A stretch of 64,000 nt of DNA, taken from the NCBI GenBank assembly GCA_028551475.1, contig CM052358.1:24578853-24642852 (forward strand), in the 5' to 3' direction. Within the stretch, counting starts at the first letter, position 1, and the number at the start of each line of letters is the position of its first letter. Under the pieces are notes generated by a model that worked only from the letters and a program-made list of their open reading frames with translations, was not told where the DNA came from and made no database searches. A program made the position numbers and the translations under genes. This DNA is from Casuarina equisetifolia. Lineage: Eukaryota; Streptophyta; Magnoliopsida; Fagales; Casuarinaceae. Shown piece by piece: positions 34,384 through 45,780 of the stretch.

Positions 34384-35324
34384 ATGGGGACTTTGGTGGG
34401 ACATGTTGCTCCGGGCTTCGGCTTCTTTATCATTGGCCTGTGGCACCTCTATAACCACATCAAGCTCCATGCTCGTCACCCAAATTCCTACACAGCTCCG
34501 CCTTGGTTTCCCACTTCAAGATTCAAGTACTCGGAGCTGTTCTTGATCATGGTCGGCTGCTCTGCCTCCATAGCCATGGAGCTTTTCATCGGTCCCGATC
34601 GGCACCAGCCGTTGGACCCAGATGGAACCATCCCCTCCAACCACCTCCATAACTTCGAGCACTCAAACATCTCCATGACTTTCTTTGTCTACGCAGCCTT
34701 TGCTATTGTTCTTGACCGGGTTCGTCCCAAGGCTCAATACGGCCTAACCCAATTGCTCGGTGCTGTTGCCTTCGGCCAACAGCTTCTTCTCTTTCACCTT
34801 CACTCGGCAGACCACAAGGGCCCCGAAGGCCAATACCACCTGCTTCTGCAAATTCTTATCTCTATTTCTTTAGTCACTACTCTTATGGGAATTGGCCAAC
34901 CCAGGAGTTTCTTGGTCAGCTTTGTGAGGTCCGTCAGCATATTATTTCAGGGTCTTTGGCTTATGGTCATGGGCTTCATGCTCTGGACGCCAGGATTGAT
35001 CCCAAAGGCTGCTACCTGAACCTGGAAGTGGGTCACAGAGTAGTCAGGTGCTCCGATGATGAATCCCTCCACCGCGCCCTCTCGTTGGTAAACATTTCTT
35101 TCAGCTGGTACTTGATTGCAGTCACCATTTTTGCAGTGGGCTTCTATCTGTTTTTGGTTAAAGCTTATGGCGAAAAGGTTGAGTATGTGCCATTGACAAA
35201 GGAAGAAGATCAGCAGGAAGAAGATTCCGACGATGTTGAGTCCCAAAAGAGAAGCACACTTGACAACTCAAAGAGCTTTGTTCAGATGGGAAAGGTCGTT
35301 TCACAGATTGACATCGAAAGGTAG
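34384..35324 (+). pseudogene. DUF716/TMEM45-like membrane protein 1, frameshifted
   Basis: DUF716 (TMEM45-like) proteins are multi-pass membrane proteins of poorly known function; some plant members respond to virus infection. This copy opens MGTLVGHVAPGFGFF and keeps the family landmarks GLWHLYNHIKLHA, HNFEHSNISM, LLLFHLHSADHKGPEGQYH and GFMLWTPGLIPK. One C is missing in the run at about 35001-35003 (ccc against cccc in gene 2), so translation stops at 35017-35019 after 211 residues. The shifted frame stays fully open for about 100 more codons to 35324, with the expected RCSDDESLHRA, last membrane segment, KAYGEKVEYVPLTKEE and acidic tail. That implies a very recent deletion or a sequencing error. 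Confidence 0.85.
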
Positions 35325-38300
35325 ATGCTGAATAACAAAACAGAGAGGAAAGAACAGAGGCGTGGTTGGGAATGTGTACAAAAGTATTAGGTTGGTGGGA
35401 TCGCACTTATCTAATTAATTAAGCCAGCAATAATTTGCGGGGCTTAATGGAAAAAATAATAACTTGAGAGGAAAAGTGCATTAGAGGGTACAGGAAAAAG
35501 TCACAAATTAATCGGTTTGGACCTTTACCTTAGGGTCGAGTTCTTTTGTGTTTGTGTGTATAGAGAAAGTGAAAAGTGAGAAAAGTTCTTTGTGATATCT
35601 TAAATCCACCAACTTGTATAAATCTTCATTTTTGGGTTTGATATATTGTGCTTGCTTCCTGTTTAATGAATTGTTTACGAGTCCATCGATTTAGCCGCCC
35701 CTTCCTAAGTTGTTGTAATCCACGACTTATCTATACAAACGAAGGATTTAAAGTGGTCTAAAAATGTATATCATTATCGACAAATGTTTATCTCAAATGG
35801 GGACAAGGATTTAAGGTGGATTTAAACGACACTTGCTCTAAGTTTTCTTACACTTACACGTAGGCGTATGTGGTTTCCCATGAATCACCAATCGGTTTCC
35901 GCCAGAATACGGCGGCAATTTCTTCGCCGCCGTGCCTTGTACTTCAACATGGTGGATATTCCACGCTATCTGTACTTCGAAAATGACGTTTTTCTCTAAT
36001 AAAACCAAAACCCCAATAAAAATAAATGATAATGACGTATAAATATTGGTGATACGCCTGCTGGTTGTGACATGAATATCTTACTCATTACTTCACAAGC
36101 TCCCACATCCACGTAATTGCGATAAGAAACACTTTTCTCATTAAAAAATTTCCAAGGGATATGTAATCAGCTGGAAAGATTTGGTGAAGTTCTTGACCTA
36201 TTTGCATGTCTTTTTTCTTTTTTTTCCTTGTTTAGTTGAATTCCTCGAGCCCCTTCATACCTTTTCTGGCCCTTTTGATTGTAGAGCAACCCTTCATAAC
36301 CCCTGCATAAAATAAGTAAAAAGAGGAAAAAGTGAAAAGTAAAGGGCAATAAAATAATATAGTTAATTATTGTGCTCCATTAACAAAAGGAACACTTGGA
36401 TTTGCCATAACATTTGGCTATCAGGAGCAAAACAGCTCTTTAAGCGTACAAATTACGCAATTTTCCTGAAGTTGCATACTGCACGACAGCTTTCAAGATA
36501 TATAGAGGGAAAGATGTCTCAACATCAAGCATGCTTTATTGCCTTTCAGTGTTTGAGTAAGTTGAGAATTTCATACTAAAAGAAAAATTGAAGTAAAAAC
36601 TTAAATTAAAAAAAAAATCATGTTGAGCTTTTAGATCATTTGACAATTGATGAAAAAAAGACTCTTAATATTTCTACGCTGAAGGTATATAAAAGAAGAG
36701 TATATATTTATATTATGTAAATCTTATCTCCATCCGTGGTATTCTAACCTCCATTCTGTAAATGGGTAACGTTATTACTCAAGCATTGGGACAGCCAAGT
36801 CCATGGTATGATTGGTTACGTAAGGAGTAGCTGCCTTGTAGCTCTCAACGCAAATTCAGTATTCCTTTCGCAAGCGTGCTCCCAACACCTGGCTTTGCCA
36901 TGAGATTGATCCTGTTCCCAACTTGTCGTCTGGTGAAAAAGCACTCGTGGTTCACATTTCCGGCTGCCCAGTTCTTCCATTTCCATGAAAGTCCAGTCCG
37001 GCGTACTCACTCTGAGAGGAAAAGCTGTCCCCACCAAGGGCTCCTCCTTCTGATTGAGGGCCATGCATGTATCTGCTGTCCAATTCGAGGATGCGTAGTG
37101 CTTTGTTCATGAGATTCGAACACCGTTGAATTTAAGGTTTAATTTTCTGAGACATTAAGCGAGATCACTACAACGGTGCAGAAATTAAGTCGTCACTTGT
37201 GCAATTTAATAATCGGATCCTGCCTGTCCATTCATGCACAGTTCCTTTTACCAAACCTGGGAAAATTTTGAAAAACCCATCCTCATGTGATTGGCTTGAT
37301 CTCTGCTCTAAGCAATTTCCACCGCCAGATTTCATTCAAGAGGGTAAGAGGAGCAGCATCTGCCAGTTGGGATGCTTGGCTGCTTTAAAAGATTCCATGT
37401 ACAATGTATTCTTAACGTAGAAAACTATAAAGAATTTAAAGTAGAGTAACCGACCTCTAGTTTTATTTGACTCGGTAAAATATCTATTATTCAGCTGTGT
37501 TTATCTCTAAATTTTTGTATGATCACGAAAAATACACTTAATTATGAGGCTGTGTTATAAGCATCCAAACCCTAATATGATAAAAAAGAATTTATTTTCT
37601 TCTCAAATAAGATTTAAGCAATATAAATGCTTAGCTTAGCTATGGGTAAGTATTGTTTAAAACCTATTATTTTTAGGTTCAACAATAAATACATGTGAGG
37701 ATGTGTAATTGAAGAAAAAAAGAGTAATGTGAATTTTATAATTTTCAATACATTTACTTGTCTTATGCTTAGAAAATACTTTTTAAAGAATTATGAAGGA
37801 ATAATATATTTAAATATAAATTCTATTTTGTTAAAAGGTTTGTTTTTAACATATAATTTAATAAAGGTGAAAAGACAAGTTATTAAAAAATTATTTGAAG
37901 ACCATATTTAAATAACTTAATCTGTACATTAGTTTGAACAGATTTCTTTAAGGTGCTTTCCACTTCAATACAAAGCTTTTGACTTCTCAGTTGGCTTCTA
38001 AAGCTACGCTGCAAGACATTCCTTGCACGCCAGGCCTAACGATTTCACTTCTGTGAAGTTTTCCATCAAGCGGTTTTGGATCAACAGAAGAAGCCATAAG
38101 TCTACACGAGCTTGTGGACATTAGTTTGACAACAAATATGGGGATTCCCGTAACTTTTTGAGCCTTTTGCTTGTCTTTTCTTTCTCAAAAACTGTGCAAG
38201 GCTTGGGAAGCTTCGTGATCAAACCGAACATCGTTTACTTTTCCATCTTCTAGGCAAGCAATTGCTTGGAAACGTGCTTGGTGCAGGTGCACATGCAAGC

Positions 38301-41112
38301 GAAGCGACAGTTCGTCAGGCTTTCCCGGTTTCACTTTCCATGCCGTGGTCCTTTCTTGCTTGGTCTTTAACGTCTGTTTTGGTTTGATGTTTGGCTTAGC
38401 TCTAAAGGAGTAGCGTTAAGTTTATTAGATAACGGGCTATCTTGAAGAAGAAGCTACTTGTATTTAGAATATGTTGAGAATAAAAGTCTTCTATTAAAAA
38501 TGTAAGATTTTTTTTGATAATATTTAAATATTAAAAATATCTTTTTAATTTATAAATAAAATTTTAAGTTAAATTATGACTTTTCTAATATAATATTATT
38601 GTCTAGGTTGATTTACGCTAACATTTGTTTACTTTTTGAGTCCTTGAAATATGTTTGTTGTGTAAAAAAGTCCATTCCTTTTATTTAACTTTGAGCTAAA
38701 GTAAACTTAGTATGTGAGATGTGTATCAAGGACAAAAGTCTATATTAAAAATATAAGATTCTTTAATAATGTTGTCTAACTGACAAGTTAACTTTTATGT
38801 TAAACTTTTAGTATTCTAATAGAATATTGTGCTTTCATTTTAATATACCTAAAAAGTAGAGGAGAAGCAACTATGACAAATATAATACTCTTGATTGACT
38901 AGTGAAAGAATTTTACATGCAATGAATCTAGCTTTTAAGTTTACAAAAATGATTACGCTTGTTTAGGTTTAATAAATAATTATTTGAACTCAACTAATTT
39001 TATGGTCATCATAAAAATAGTCAATAATTCTGGTGGTTGTAATTTATTATCTTGATTACTATAACAATCCATCGTAAAAATAAAGGTGATTCGGGAGAAG
39101 GAGACCGGAGGTTCCTCGGAAAAACCAGGGAGAAAACGAATTTAGGAAAATTAATTTATTTCTCTATAATTTTTACAATGCTATACAACTGATTTTTATA
39201 GACAAAATTAAATCCATCATTTATAGCAAGTCCAGATTTCCAATCAATTTGGTTCTTCAATTCTTTCTGAATCGCCGTCATTCATGGCCGGACTTTGCTT
39301 CTTCAGGTGGGTGTTTGGTGAGCGAAGGAGGGAGATGGATCGTGCGTACTGACTTGGCTCCTGACGTGGTTAGAGAGGAAGCTTTGACTACCAATCAGAA
39401 TGTCGCTGACATCTGCAATCTATACTAATTGTAGTTACACTAATTAAAGTTTTAACTTTTTAAATACACCTATCTAGATAGATATAACTTAAGCTAAATT
39501 GATTGAAATTCATCACCTACTAGTTTAATAGTAAGCTAGTAGAATTTGAGACTTAGTTTTAGGTTCAGGTTCGATACTCAAGTTTGAATACGTGTATAAA
39601 TAAATAAATAGATTAAAAGTTGGTAAAAATTCATATAAAGTTTCAAGAAATTATAAAGTTACTAATCAACGTATGAGCTTAAAAATTGATTATAAAGAGG
39701 ATTCCAAAAGTTACAAAGATTTCTTCTTATTTAGAAAAACAAAAAACTATGCAAAAAGTTATACCTTGAAGAAGCAAACGTCATGTTCCAACTTTTTTTT
39801 TTCTTTTTATTTTGTTTTTCCATTATGCCTGATCTCTAAACGACAAATATTAATAATGTCGGCGCCCAAAAGCCATAACGGGACGATTTCTGAGCTCCTT
39901 CCAGGAAGCTGCAATATAATCTTCTAACACAGACTTATGATGTAGAAAATCCGTGGAAATTTGCACAGTTATTAAAGGTAAAAAAGCGCGTACACGACAA
40001 CACCAAGAAAGTCCTGCGTTTCCACGCAATATCTACGAAGTTTCTGGGCATAAGGAGCCATTGCAGATCAAAACCAATCCATATCTGACACGGACAAGAT
40101 TAGTTTTATCTGCATCAGGAAATGGAGATTGGGGTGATTGAGATGTATCATGAAAGGCTAATTAACTTTTTCATATTTCAACGGGACATTAACATAATGA
40201 TTGCCACCTACAGCTAGAAACCCTTGTCACGATAAATCCCATCATACCACAAATGTAGTGCTGTTATTGTTGTTTACTTCTTTTTGAGTAGTGTGGCAGA
40301 CATAATTACCCAACAAAACAAATGGGACAATTACGATGACCAATGATGTTTGGTTCGATGATTAGAAAGACAATATAATCTTATTAAATATTTTGTTGAA
40401 AATAGTGATTGTTTCACATCATTAATATTTTAGTTTAATTTTTCTTTTTTATGTTTAAATATCACTTTCTTGTAGACAAGCATTTGGTTTTGTTAGAAGT
40501 AAGTATTATTAAGACATTTTAATCCTAGATTTTATATTTTGTCTGTGTTAAAAAAAAATACCCTCTTTTAATATTTGGCTTCAAAGAAAGAAATTAAATC
40601 CTCTCCTACATTCCTTGTAGAAAGAAATTAGATTAAGCACGGAATTTAAAATGAATTCACTTAATCAAGCTCAAGAGTTTAACTTTGTCCAAGTGATAAG
40701 TGTAATATCATTCACTTATTCAATATGTGGGAGGTATGAAAAAACTGTAATTTGGTCCTTTTTTAACTGGCATGTAAAAACTGTCAATGTCGTGGCCATT
40801 TGCGTTGAAAAAAAAAATGGATTTAAGCGTTTTCTATACATCTTATCTTGTTAAAAGTTTCAAATCTTAATTACAAACAATATTTAAGGATCCAATGTCT
40901 AATCATGGCATGCAGTAAAACTAAGAATATTAGTACTTTAAAGCTTAGCAGCCCTCCTCTTTAAAATCTCCCAGGTCCCACACCTATTCTTCTTCAGATC
41001 TCTCCTTCTCTCATGTTTATTTCCGTGCCTTCCTCCTCATTCTCCACAAAACTGAAAATCACACTTCTTTAGCATCAAACCAGGAAAAAGACTAGAAACT
41101 TTCTTCTAAAAC
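35325..41112. other. Intergenic DNA between DUF716 genes 1 and 2
   Basis: I support no gene here. GC-richer patches at about 36830-37110 and 37990-38390 have broken open stretches on the minus strand; the second reads DPKPLDGKLHRSEIVRPGV without a recognised family. About 39515-39640 contains a tRNA-like repeat. About 39090-39420 may be a transposon end. A pyrimidine-rich leader precedes gene 2 (about 40980-41110). Confidence 0.35.
39515..39640 (+). repeat. Possible tRNA-derived SINE relic
   Basis: A box-A-like run (tagtttaatagtaagc) and a good box-B-like run (ggttcgatact) are spaced roughly as in a tRNA and followed by an A-rich tail with TAAA repeats. Target-site duplications were not established. 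Confidence 0.35.
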
Positions 41113-42042
41113 ATGGGGAGTTTAGCGGGACATGTTGCACCAGGCATTGGCTTCTTCGTCATCGGTTTATGGCACCTCTTCAACCATATCAAGCTCCACG
41201 CTCAGTGCCCGAGTTCTTATACCTCTCCGCCATGGTTTCCCACCTCAAGATTCAAGTACTTGGAGCTCTTCTTCATCATGGCAGGTAGCTGCGCCTCTGT
41301 AGCCGTTGAGTTCTTCATCGGCCCGGCTCGACACCAACCGTTTGACCCTGACGGAACCATCCCCTCCCACCATCTCCGAAACTTCGAGCATGCCTCCATT
41401 TCAATGACTCTGCTCGTCTACGCTGCGTTGGCTGTACTTCTTGATCGGTATCAAGCTGTCGCTAAAGCTCAGTACGGGATAACCCTGTTGCTTGGTGCCA
41501 TAGCCTTTGCGCAGGAGCTTCTTCTTTTTCACCTTCACTCAACCGATCACATGGGGCCGGAAGGCCAATACCATTTGCTTCTCCAAGTCGTTGTCGCTGT
41601 TTCTTTAGCCACCACTCTCATGGGAATCGGTCTGCCTCAAAGTTTCCTGATCAGCTTTGTAAGATCAGCCAGCATAGTGTTCCAAGGTGTTTGGTTTATA
41701 GTCACGGGGTTCATGCTTTGGACACCACAATTGATCCCCAAAGGCTGCTCATTGTACGTTGATGATGACCACGAGATGGTCAGGTGCTCCGGGGACGAAG
41801 CTCTTCATCGTGCTAAATCGTTGATAACCATTCAATTCAGTTGGTTGTTGATCTCATTCACCATTTTCGCAGTGTGCTTCTACTTGGTTTTGGCTAAAGC
41901 TTATGGCGAAAAGGTCAGCTATAATTCATTGACAAGGGAAGAGGAGCCAGAAAAGGGTTCTGCCGATCTTGAATCTGGAAAGACAAACAAACCAAGAAAT
42001 TCAAAGTTCTGTATTCAAATGGAAGAAGCCTTTACCATTTAG
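41113..42042 (+). CDS. DUF716/TMEM45-like membrane protein 2 (intact)
   Basis: This is the intact member of the cluster, with 309 residues in one exon. It opens MGSLAGHVAPGIGFFVIG. About seven hydrophobic segments can be seen (roughly 8-25, 50-70, 95-112, 118-130, 145-170, 178-205 and 236-265). Family landmarks are HLRNFEH (87-93), ELLLFHLHSTDHMGPEGQYH (125-144) and GFMLWTPQLIPKGCS. The clustered histidines in FHLHSTDH and in HLRNFEH could bind metal, but this is inference. After the last membrane segment come AKAYGEKVSYNSLTREEE and a polar cytosolic tail ending MEEAFTI. Close relatives lie on either side in the same orientation, so it arose by tandem duplication. Confidence 0.92.
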   Translation: MGSLAGHVAPGIGFFVIGLWHLFNHIKLHAQCPSSYTSPPWFPTSRFKYLELFFIMAGSCASVAVEFFIGPARHQPFDPDGTIPSHHLRNFEHASISMTLLVYAALAVLLDRYQAVAKAQYGITLLLGAIAFAQELLLFHLHSTDHMGPEGQYHLLLQVVVAVSLATTLMGIGLPQSFLISFVRSASIVFQGVWFIVTGFMLWTPQLIPKGCSLYVDDDHEMVRCSGDEALHRAKSLITIQFSWLLISFTIFAVCFYLVLAKAYGEKVSYNSLTREEEPEKGSADLESGKTNKPRNSKFCIQMEEAFTI

Positions 42043-44391
42043 GGTTGGTGGGAAAAGGGCATGGGAGAGAGGCGAATTTGTGTACTTAACTTGCATTTAA
42101 GGTTAGCTTAGGGTTGCTTTCATCATGTTTTTGTGCAAAGAGGAAGTTTTTATTAGGCCAAAAAAAGAAAAAAAGAGAGAAAAAAAATAGGAGATATTAT
42201 GGTGCCGTGGAACCTATAGTATTCAATTATTATAATAAGACAAGATTTATTTCTATGCTAAATAAATCAAAGTAAACCAAATCATAAAAAATTACATCAA
42301 GTTTTAATTGATCTCGATACAAACATATGGTAAGATTTATTGTTTTGAGTTTTTTTTTTTTTTAACTTAAACTTTACCATTGAAAATTTTATAAACATAT
42401 TCTTCATAAACTAAGCATTGTTCAGTCAAAGTCACACATGGTGGAATAAAATTAACTTGAGCATTATATTATGTTAGAATGTCTAAACGTCTAATTCAAA
42501 ATTAGTTAAAAAATTTAAAGATGTTTCTTCCATTTAAATTTCATTTCATAGAGCTCTTGTCCTACACACGTGTGATGTAAGAAAAGACGAAAAAATATTA
42601 ACAAGGAATCTTGTCAAAGAAAGAAAATTTTTAGAGAAAAATTTGGGATGGTGGAGTTGGACCGAAGCAAATGGTTGAAGAAATACATAGCTCAGCACAT
42701 TTTATTAATTTTTGAGGAATGGTTACTATGAACAATGAAGACGGCGGTCTTCCTATTCGGGAAGAGATTTGTCAAGCTGGGAGACCTAATTTGTAACTGT
42801 CAGTAGATTTTGTCATGCTTCTTTACTGGGAAGGAAAGATGGAACCAAGGTTTTTTATTTCAGTCTTGAGGTTTCTTTATCTTTTCATTGTTCCCTTTAC
42901 ACTGTGTCGTCATATAGTGGCTTGATTTGGAAACTTGAACAGATGTGCTAACCGGAGGCGTATCCAGAGCTGAAAAGATATATCTAGACGTGTATCTAAG
43001 ACGTAGAGCTCCCTGTAGTTGGAATCATCTGTAAAACCTTCCTATACATGAAGCTAGAACTTACTTACTTCTACGTTGTAGTCTATCTGAAGCTGCGACC
43101 GATCTGCATAATTGCTCCGCACGCTTGCCGGCACACAGAATTTCACTCAGTTTATTTTCCCACCAACGAAACAAAAAAGGAGGAGTCCTGAGATAATGAT
43201 GGTGATGTCACAAAGATAAGATTCGTAAGATTCATAAGAATCTTTTAATTCTTTAAAAGTTTTTAGGTTAGGCTTTAATTCTTTTAACATGATATAGAAC
43301 TAGATTAATTACGTTCAATCTTATATGACTTTGAACTCAAGAATGCACAAAGCTACAAAAGGATCTATAGAAATTTAAATTTCTCTTATTTGTGTGCAAA
43401 ATGAATATTCTACACAAAAAATGTACTTTTTTGTAGTAAAACTTAAATAAAAAAAATATTCTTTTAACTCTTAAACTAGTTGTTGAGTTAGATCTTTGGT
43501 ATTTCTTGTACATTATTAGAGCTTGAGTTAAATATACTCTATTTCATGTGACCTTAAATTCAATATAACTTGATGTGTATGGGCATATGTGTAAGATAAA
43601 AATTCAATGCTAAAAGTATAATCCTTTGTAATAAAGTTTAAATAAATGAAATATTCTTCAAATTCTTGAGTTAACTTTTAAATTAAACTTTTTATATTCT
43701 AATATTATCAAAGACGTGACTTGTACAGCAATAAACAAGAGATCAAAAAGTAAAGGTTTAGAATTCTCCATATGTGATACACAACATATAACAAATATCC
43801 TAAACTCCATAATTTTCAAAATGTCTATTACGTATATGAAATATGAATTTCAGCATTCCCCATATGTTATCGGAGATGATTAGAATCAAGATCAGTGTCT
43901 TATACGTGGGTATCCATTTGGGAAAGCATCAATATGAAGTAGACACAAATTTAGGGAGCAATAACTAAAAGAACCGAGTAGAAAGGAATTAGCAAATAAT
44001 GATCGAGTTAGCATGTCATAAATTGTGATCAAGTTACTAAATCCACTATATTTGGCACAAGGCATCATCAAATGACACAAGGGGTTTCTGACAAGAGAAT
44101 CAACCAACCATTCAAAGCAAACACGTAAACAGAAGGATTAAGTTCCAAGTCAACTGCACTCATATTTGCTTAACGTGCATACCATACAACTCTTTCGGGT
44201 TGCTTACTCATACTAGCTGACTAATGATAGTCTCAGAAATATATATAGGATAGGAACACTTGTAATCACATAAGAAATTCGACACTGTATGATCCGTAAT
44301 ATCTTAAGCGAGTTCATTTCCAATTCCGCCCCAATTTTTCGCTATCTCTCCCTTTCCCTCAACAAAACTGAATACCTCCTCTTCACAGAAC
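42043..44391. other. Intergenic DNA between DUF716 genes 2 and 3
   Basis: AT-rich, with no gene seen. About 42045-42150 is the 3' UTR of gene 2, recognisable because related DNA lies at about 45790-45915 beyond gene 3. About 43420-43700 carries a dispersed AT-rich repeat related to sequences near 38640-38830. Confidence 0.4.
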
Positions 44392-45276
44392 ATGGGACCG
44401 GCCGGACATGTTGCACCAGGCATTGGCTTCCTCATCATTGGTTTATGGCACCTCTTCAACCACATCAAGCTCCACGCTCAGTGCCCGAGTTCTTATACCT
44501 CTCTGCCGTGGTTTCCAATCTCGAGATTCAAGCACTTGGAGCTCTTCTTCATCATGGCAGGCAGCTGCGCTTTCGCAGTCATCGAGCTCTTCATCGGCCA
44601 GACTCGACACCAACCGCTTGGCCCTGATGGAACCATTCCCTCCTCACATCTCCGGAACTTCGAGCATTCGTCAATCTCAATGGCTCTGCTTGTCTACGCC
44701 GTGTTTGCTGTACTTCTTGACCGGTATCGAGTTGTCGTCAATGCTCAGTACGGGATGAACATGTTGCTTTGTGCTATGGTCTTTGCTGAAGAGCTTCTTC
44801 TTTTTCACTTTCATTCAACTGATCACATGGGGCCGGAAGGCCATTACCATTTGCTTCTGCAAATCATTGTCGTTGTCTCTTTAGCCACCACTCTCGTGGG
44901 AATCGGTCTGCCTCAAAGCTTCCTGATCAGCTTTGTAAGATCAGCCAGCATATTGTTCCAAGGTGTTTGGTTAATGGTCATGGGGTTCATGCTTTGGACA
45001 CCAGAATTGATCCCTAAAGGCTGCTCATTGCACGTTGAAGATGGTCATGAGGTGGTCAGGTGCTCCGGGGACAAAGCTCTTCGTCGCGCTAAATCATTGA
45101 TAACCATTCAATTTAGCTGGTTGCTGATTTCAATCACCATTTTCGCAGTATGGTTCTACTTGGTTTTGGCTAAAGCTTACGGCGAAAAGGTCCAATATAT
45201 TTCATTGACAAAGGAAGAGGAGCAGGAAAAAGATTCTGCGGATCTTGAGTCCAGAAAGATTAATGTCATACAGTGA
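44392..45276 (+). CDS. DUF716/TMEM45-like membrane protein 3, altered tail
   Basis: This 294-residue protein is very close to gene 2 and opens MGPAGHVAPGIGFLIIG. All membrane segments and the landmarks HLRNFEH, ELLLFHFHSTDHMGPEGHYH, GFMLWTPELIPKGCS and AKAYGEKVQYISLTKEEE are kept. After DLESRK it ends in a short new sequence (INVIQ) and a stop. The counterpart of the gene 2 tail (gtattcaaatggaagaa) lies about 320 bp further on at about 45575-45620, so an insertion split the last codons off. The membrane part is complete, so the protein may still work with a shorter cytosolic tail. Splicing across the insert is possible but not evident. Confidence 0.88.
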   Translation: MGPAGHVAPGIGFLIIGLWHLFNHIKLHAQCPSSYTSLPWFPISRFKHLELFFIMAGSCAFAVIELFIGQTRHQPLGPDGTIPSSHLRNFEHSSISMALLVYAVFAVLLDRYRVVVNAQYGMNMLLCAMVFAEELLLFHFHSTDHMGPEGHYHLLLQIIVVVSLATTLVGIGLPQSFLISFVRSASILFQGVWLMVMGFMLWTPELIPKGCSLHVEDGHEVVRCSGDKALRRAKSLITIQFSWLLISITIFAVWFYLVLAKAYGEKVQYISLTKEEEQEKDSADLESRKINVIQ

Positions 45277-45570
45277 GGAAGACGGCCAAAAATGGAAAGA
45301 GAACTCAAACCGAGGAGGATTCAAAGTAAGAAGTTGGAGAAACAATTGTATTGCATAAGTAATTTAAAGAGCTTACGTAGACATGTAAATAACCATGTAA
45401 AAAGAAGGGGGGAAAAGAAAAGAGAAAGGAAATATAGAAATATTTACTTATAATACATTATACTTGCTTTTTGATAAGGTTTTCTCAAACCTCTTTATGT
45501 GGACTTCAATATTTATAAGGATTTGCTTTAGCATCTTTGGCCAAAAGCAAGACAAAACTTAGTTTAAAAA
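45270..45570. other. Insertion splitting the 3' end of DUF716 gene 3
   Basis: Compared with gene 2, about 300 bp separate the codons for DLESRK from the ancestral tail codons. The inserted DNA is AT-rich with a purine-rich run (about 45405-45430), and I recognise no transposon. Ends were placed by comparing genes 2 and 3 by eye, within about 10 bp. Confidence 0.55.
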
Positions 45571-45624
45571 AAAAAACAAAGAAATTCAAAAGGTTGTATT
45601 CAAATGGAAGAAACATTTTCATCC

Positions 45625-45780
45625 ACTAAATGGCGAGGCCTGCTGGCCTAGTGGTAAAGTAGCAGAGGCCACCGATTATTAGGTGGGTACAATATTGAGT
45701 GCTTGTGTCAGTGTGTGAGTTATTTAAAAAAATATATATGAAAAAACAAAGGATGAACAAGAAAAAGAATTGTGAATGGG
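45625..45780 (+). repeat. SINE-like insertion in gene 3 3' UTR
   Basis: About 150 bp absent from the gene 2 3' UTR begins with tggcctagtggtaaag, a good match to the tRNA box A, and ends in an A-rich tail (about 45720-45750). A clear box B is not seen. A tRNA-derived SINE is the simplest reading, but it is unproven. Confidence 0.4.

Noticed and set aside
34142-34479. Minus-strand frames over the start of DUF716 gene 1
   Set aside because: They are shadows of the leader and coding strand, arginine- and glutamate-rich, with no counterpart in the paralogues as genes.
39090-39420. Possible Copia LTR end
   Set aside because: The texture resembles an LTR edge, but no paired LTR, primer-binding site or coding domain was found nearby.
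45630-45700. Possible functional tRNA gene
   Set aside because: Only a box-A-like run is present. There is no cloverleaf and no good box B, so a SINE relic is more likely.
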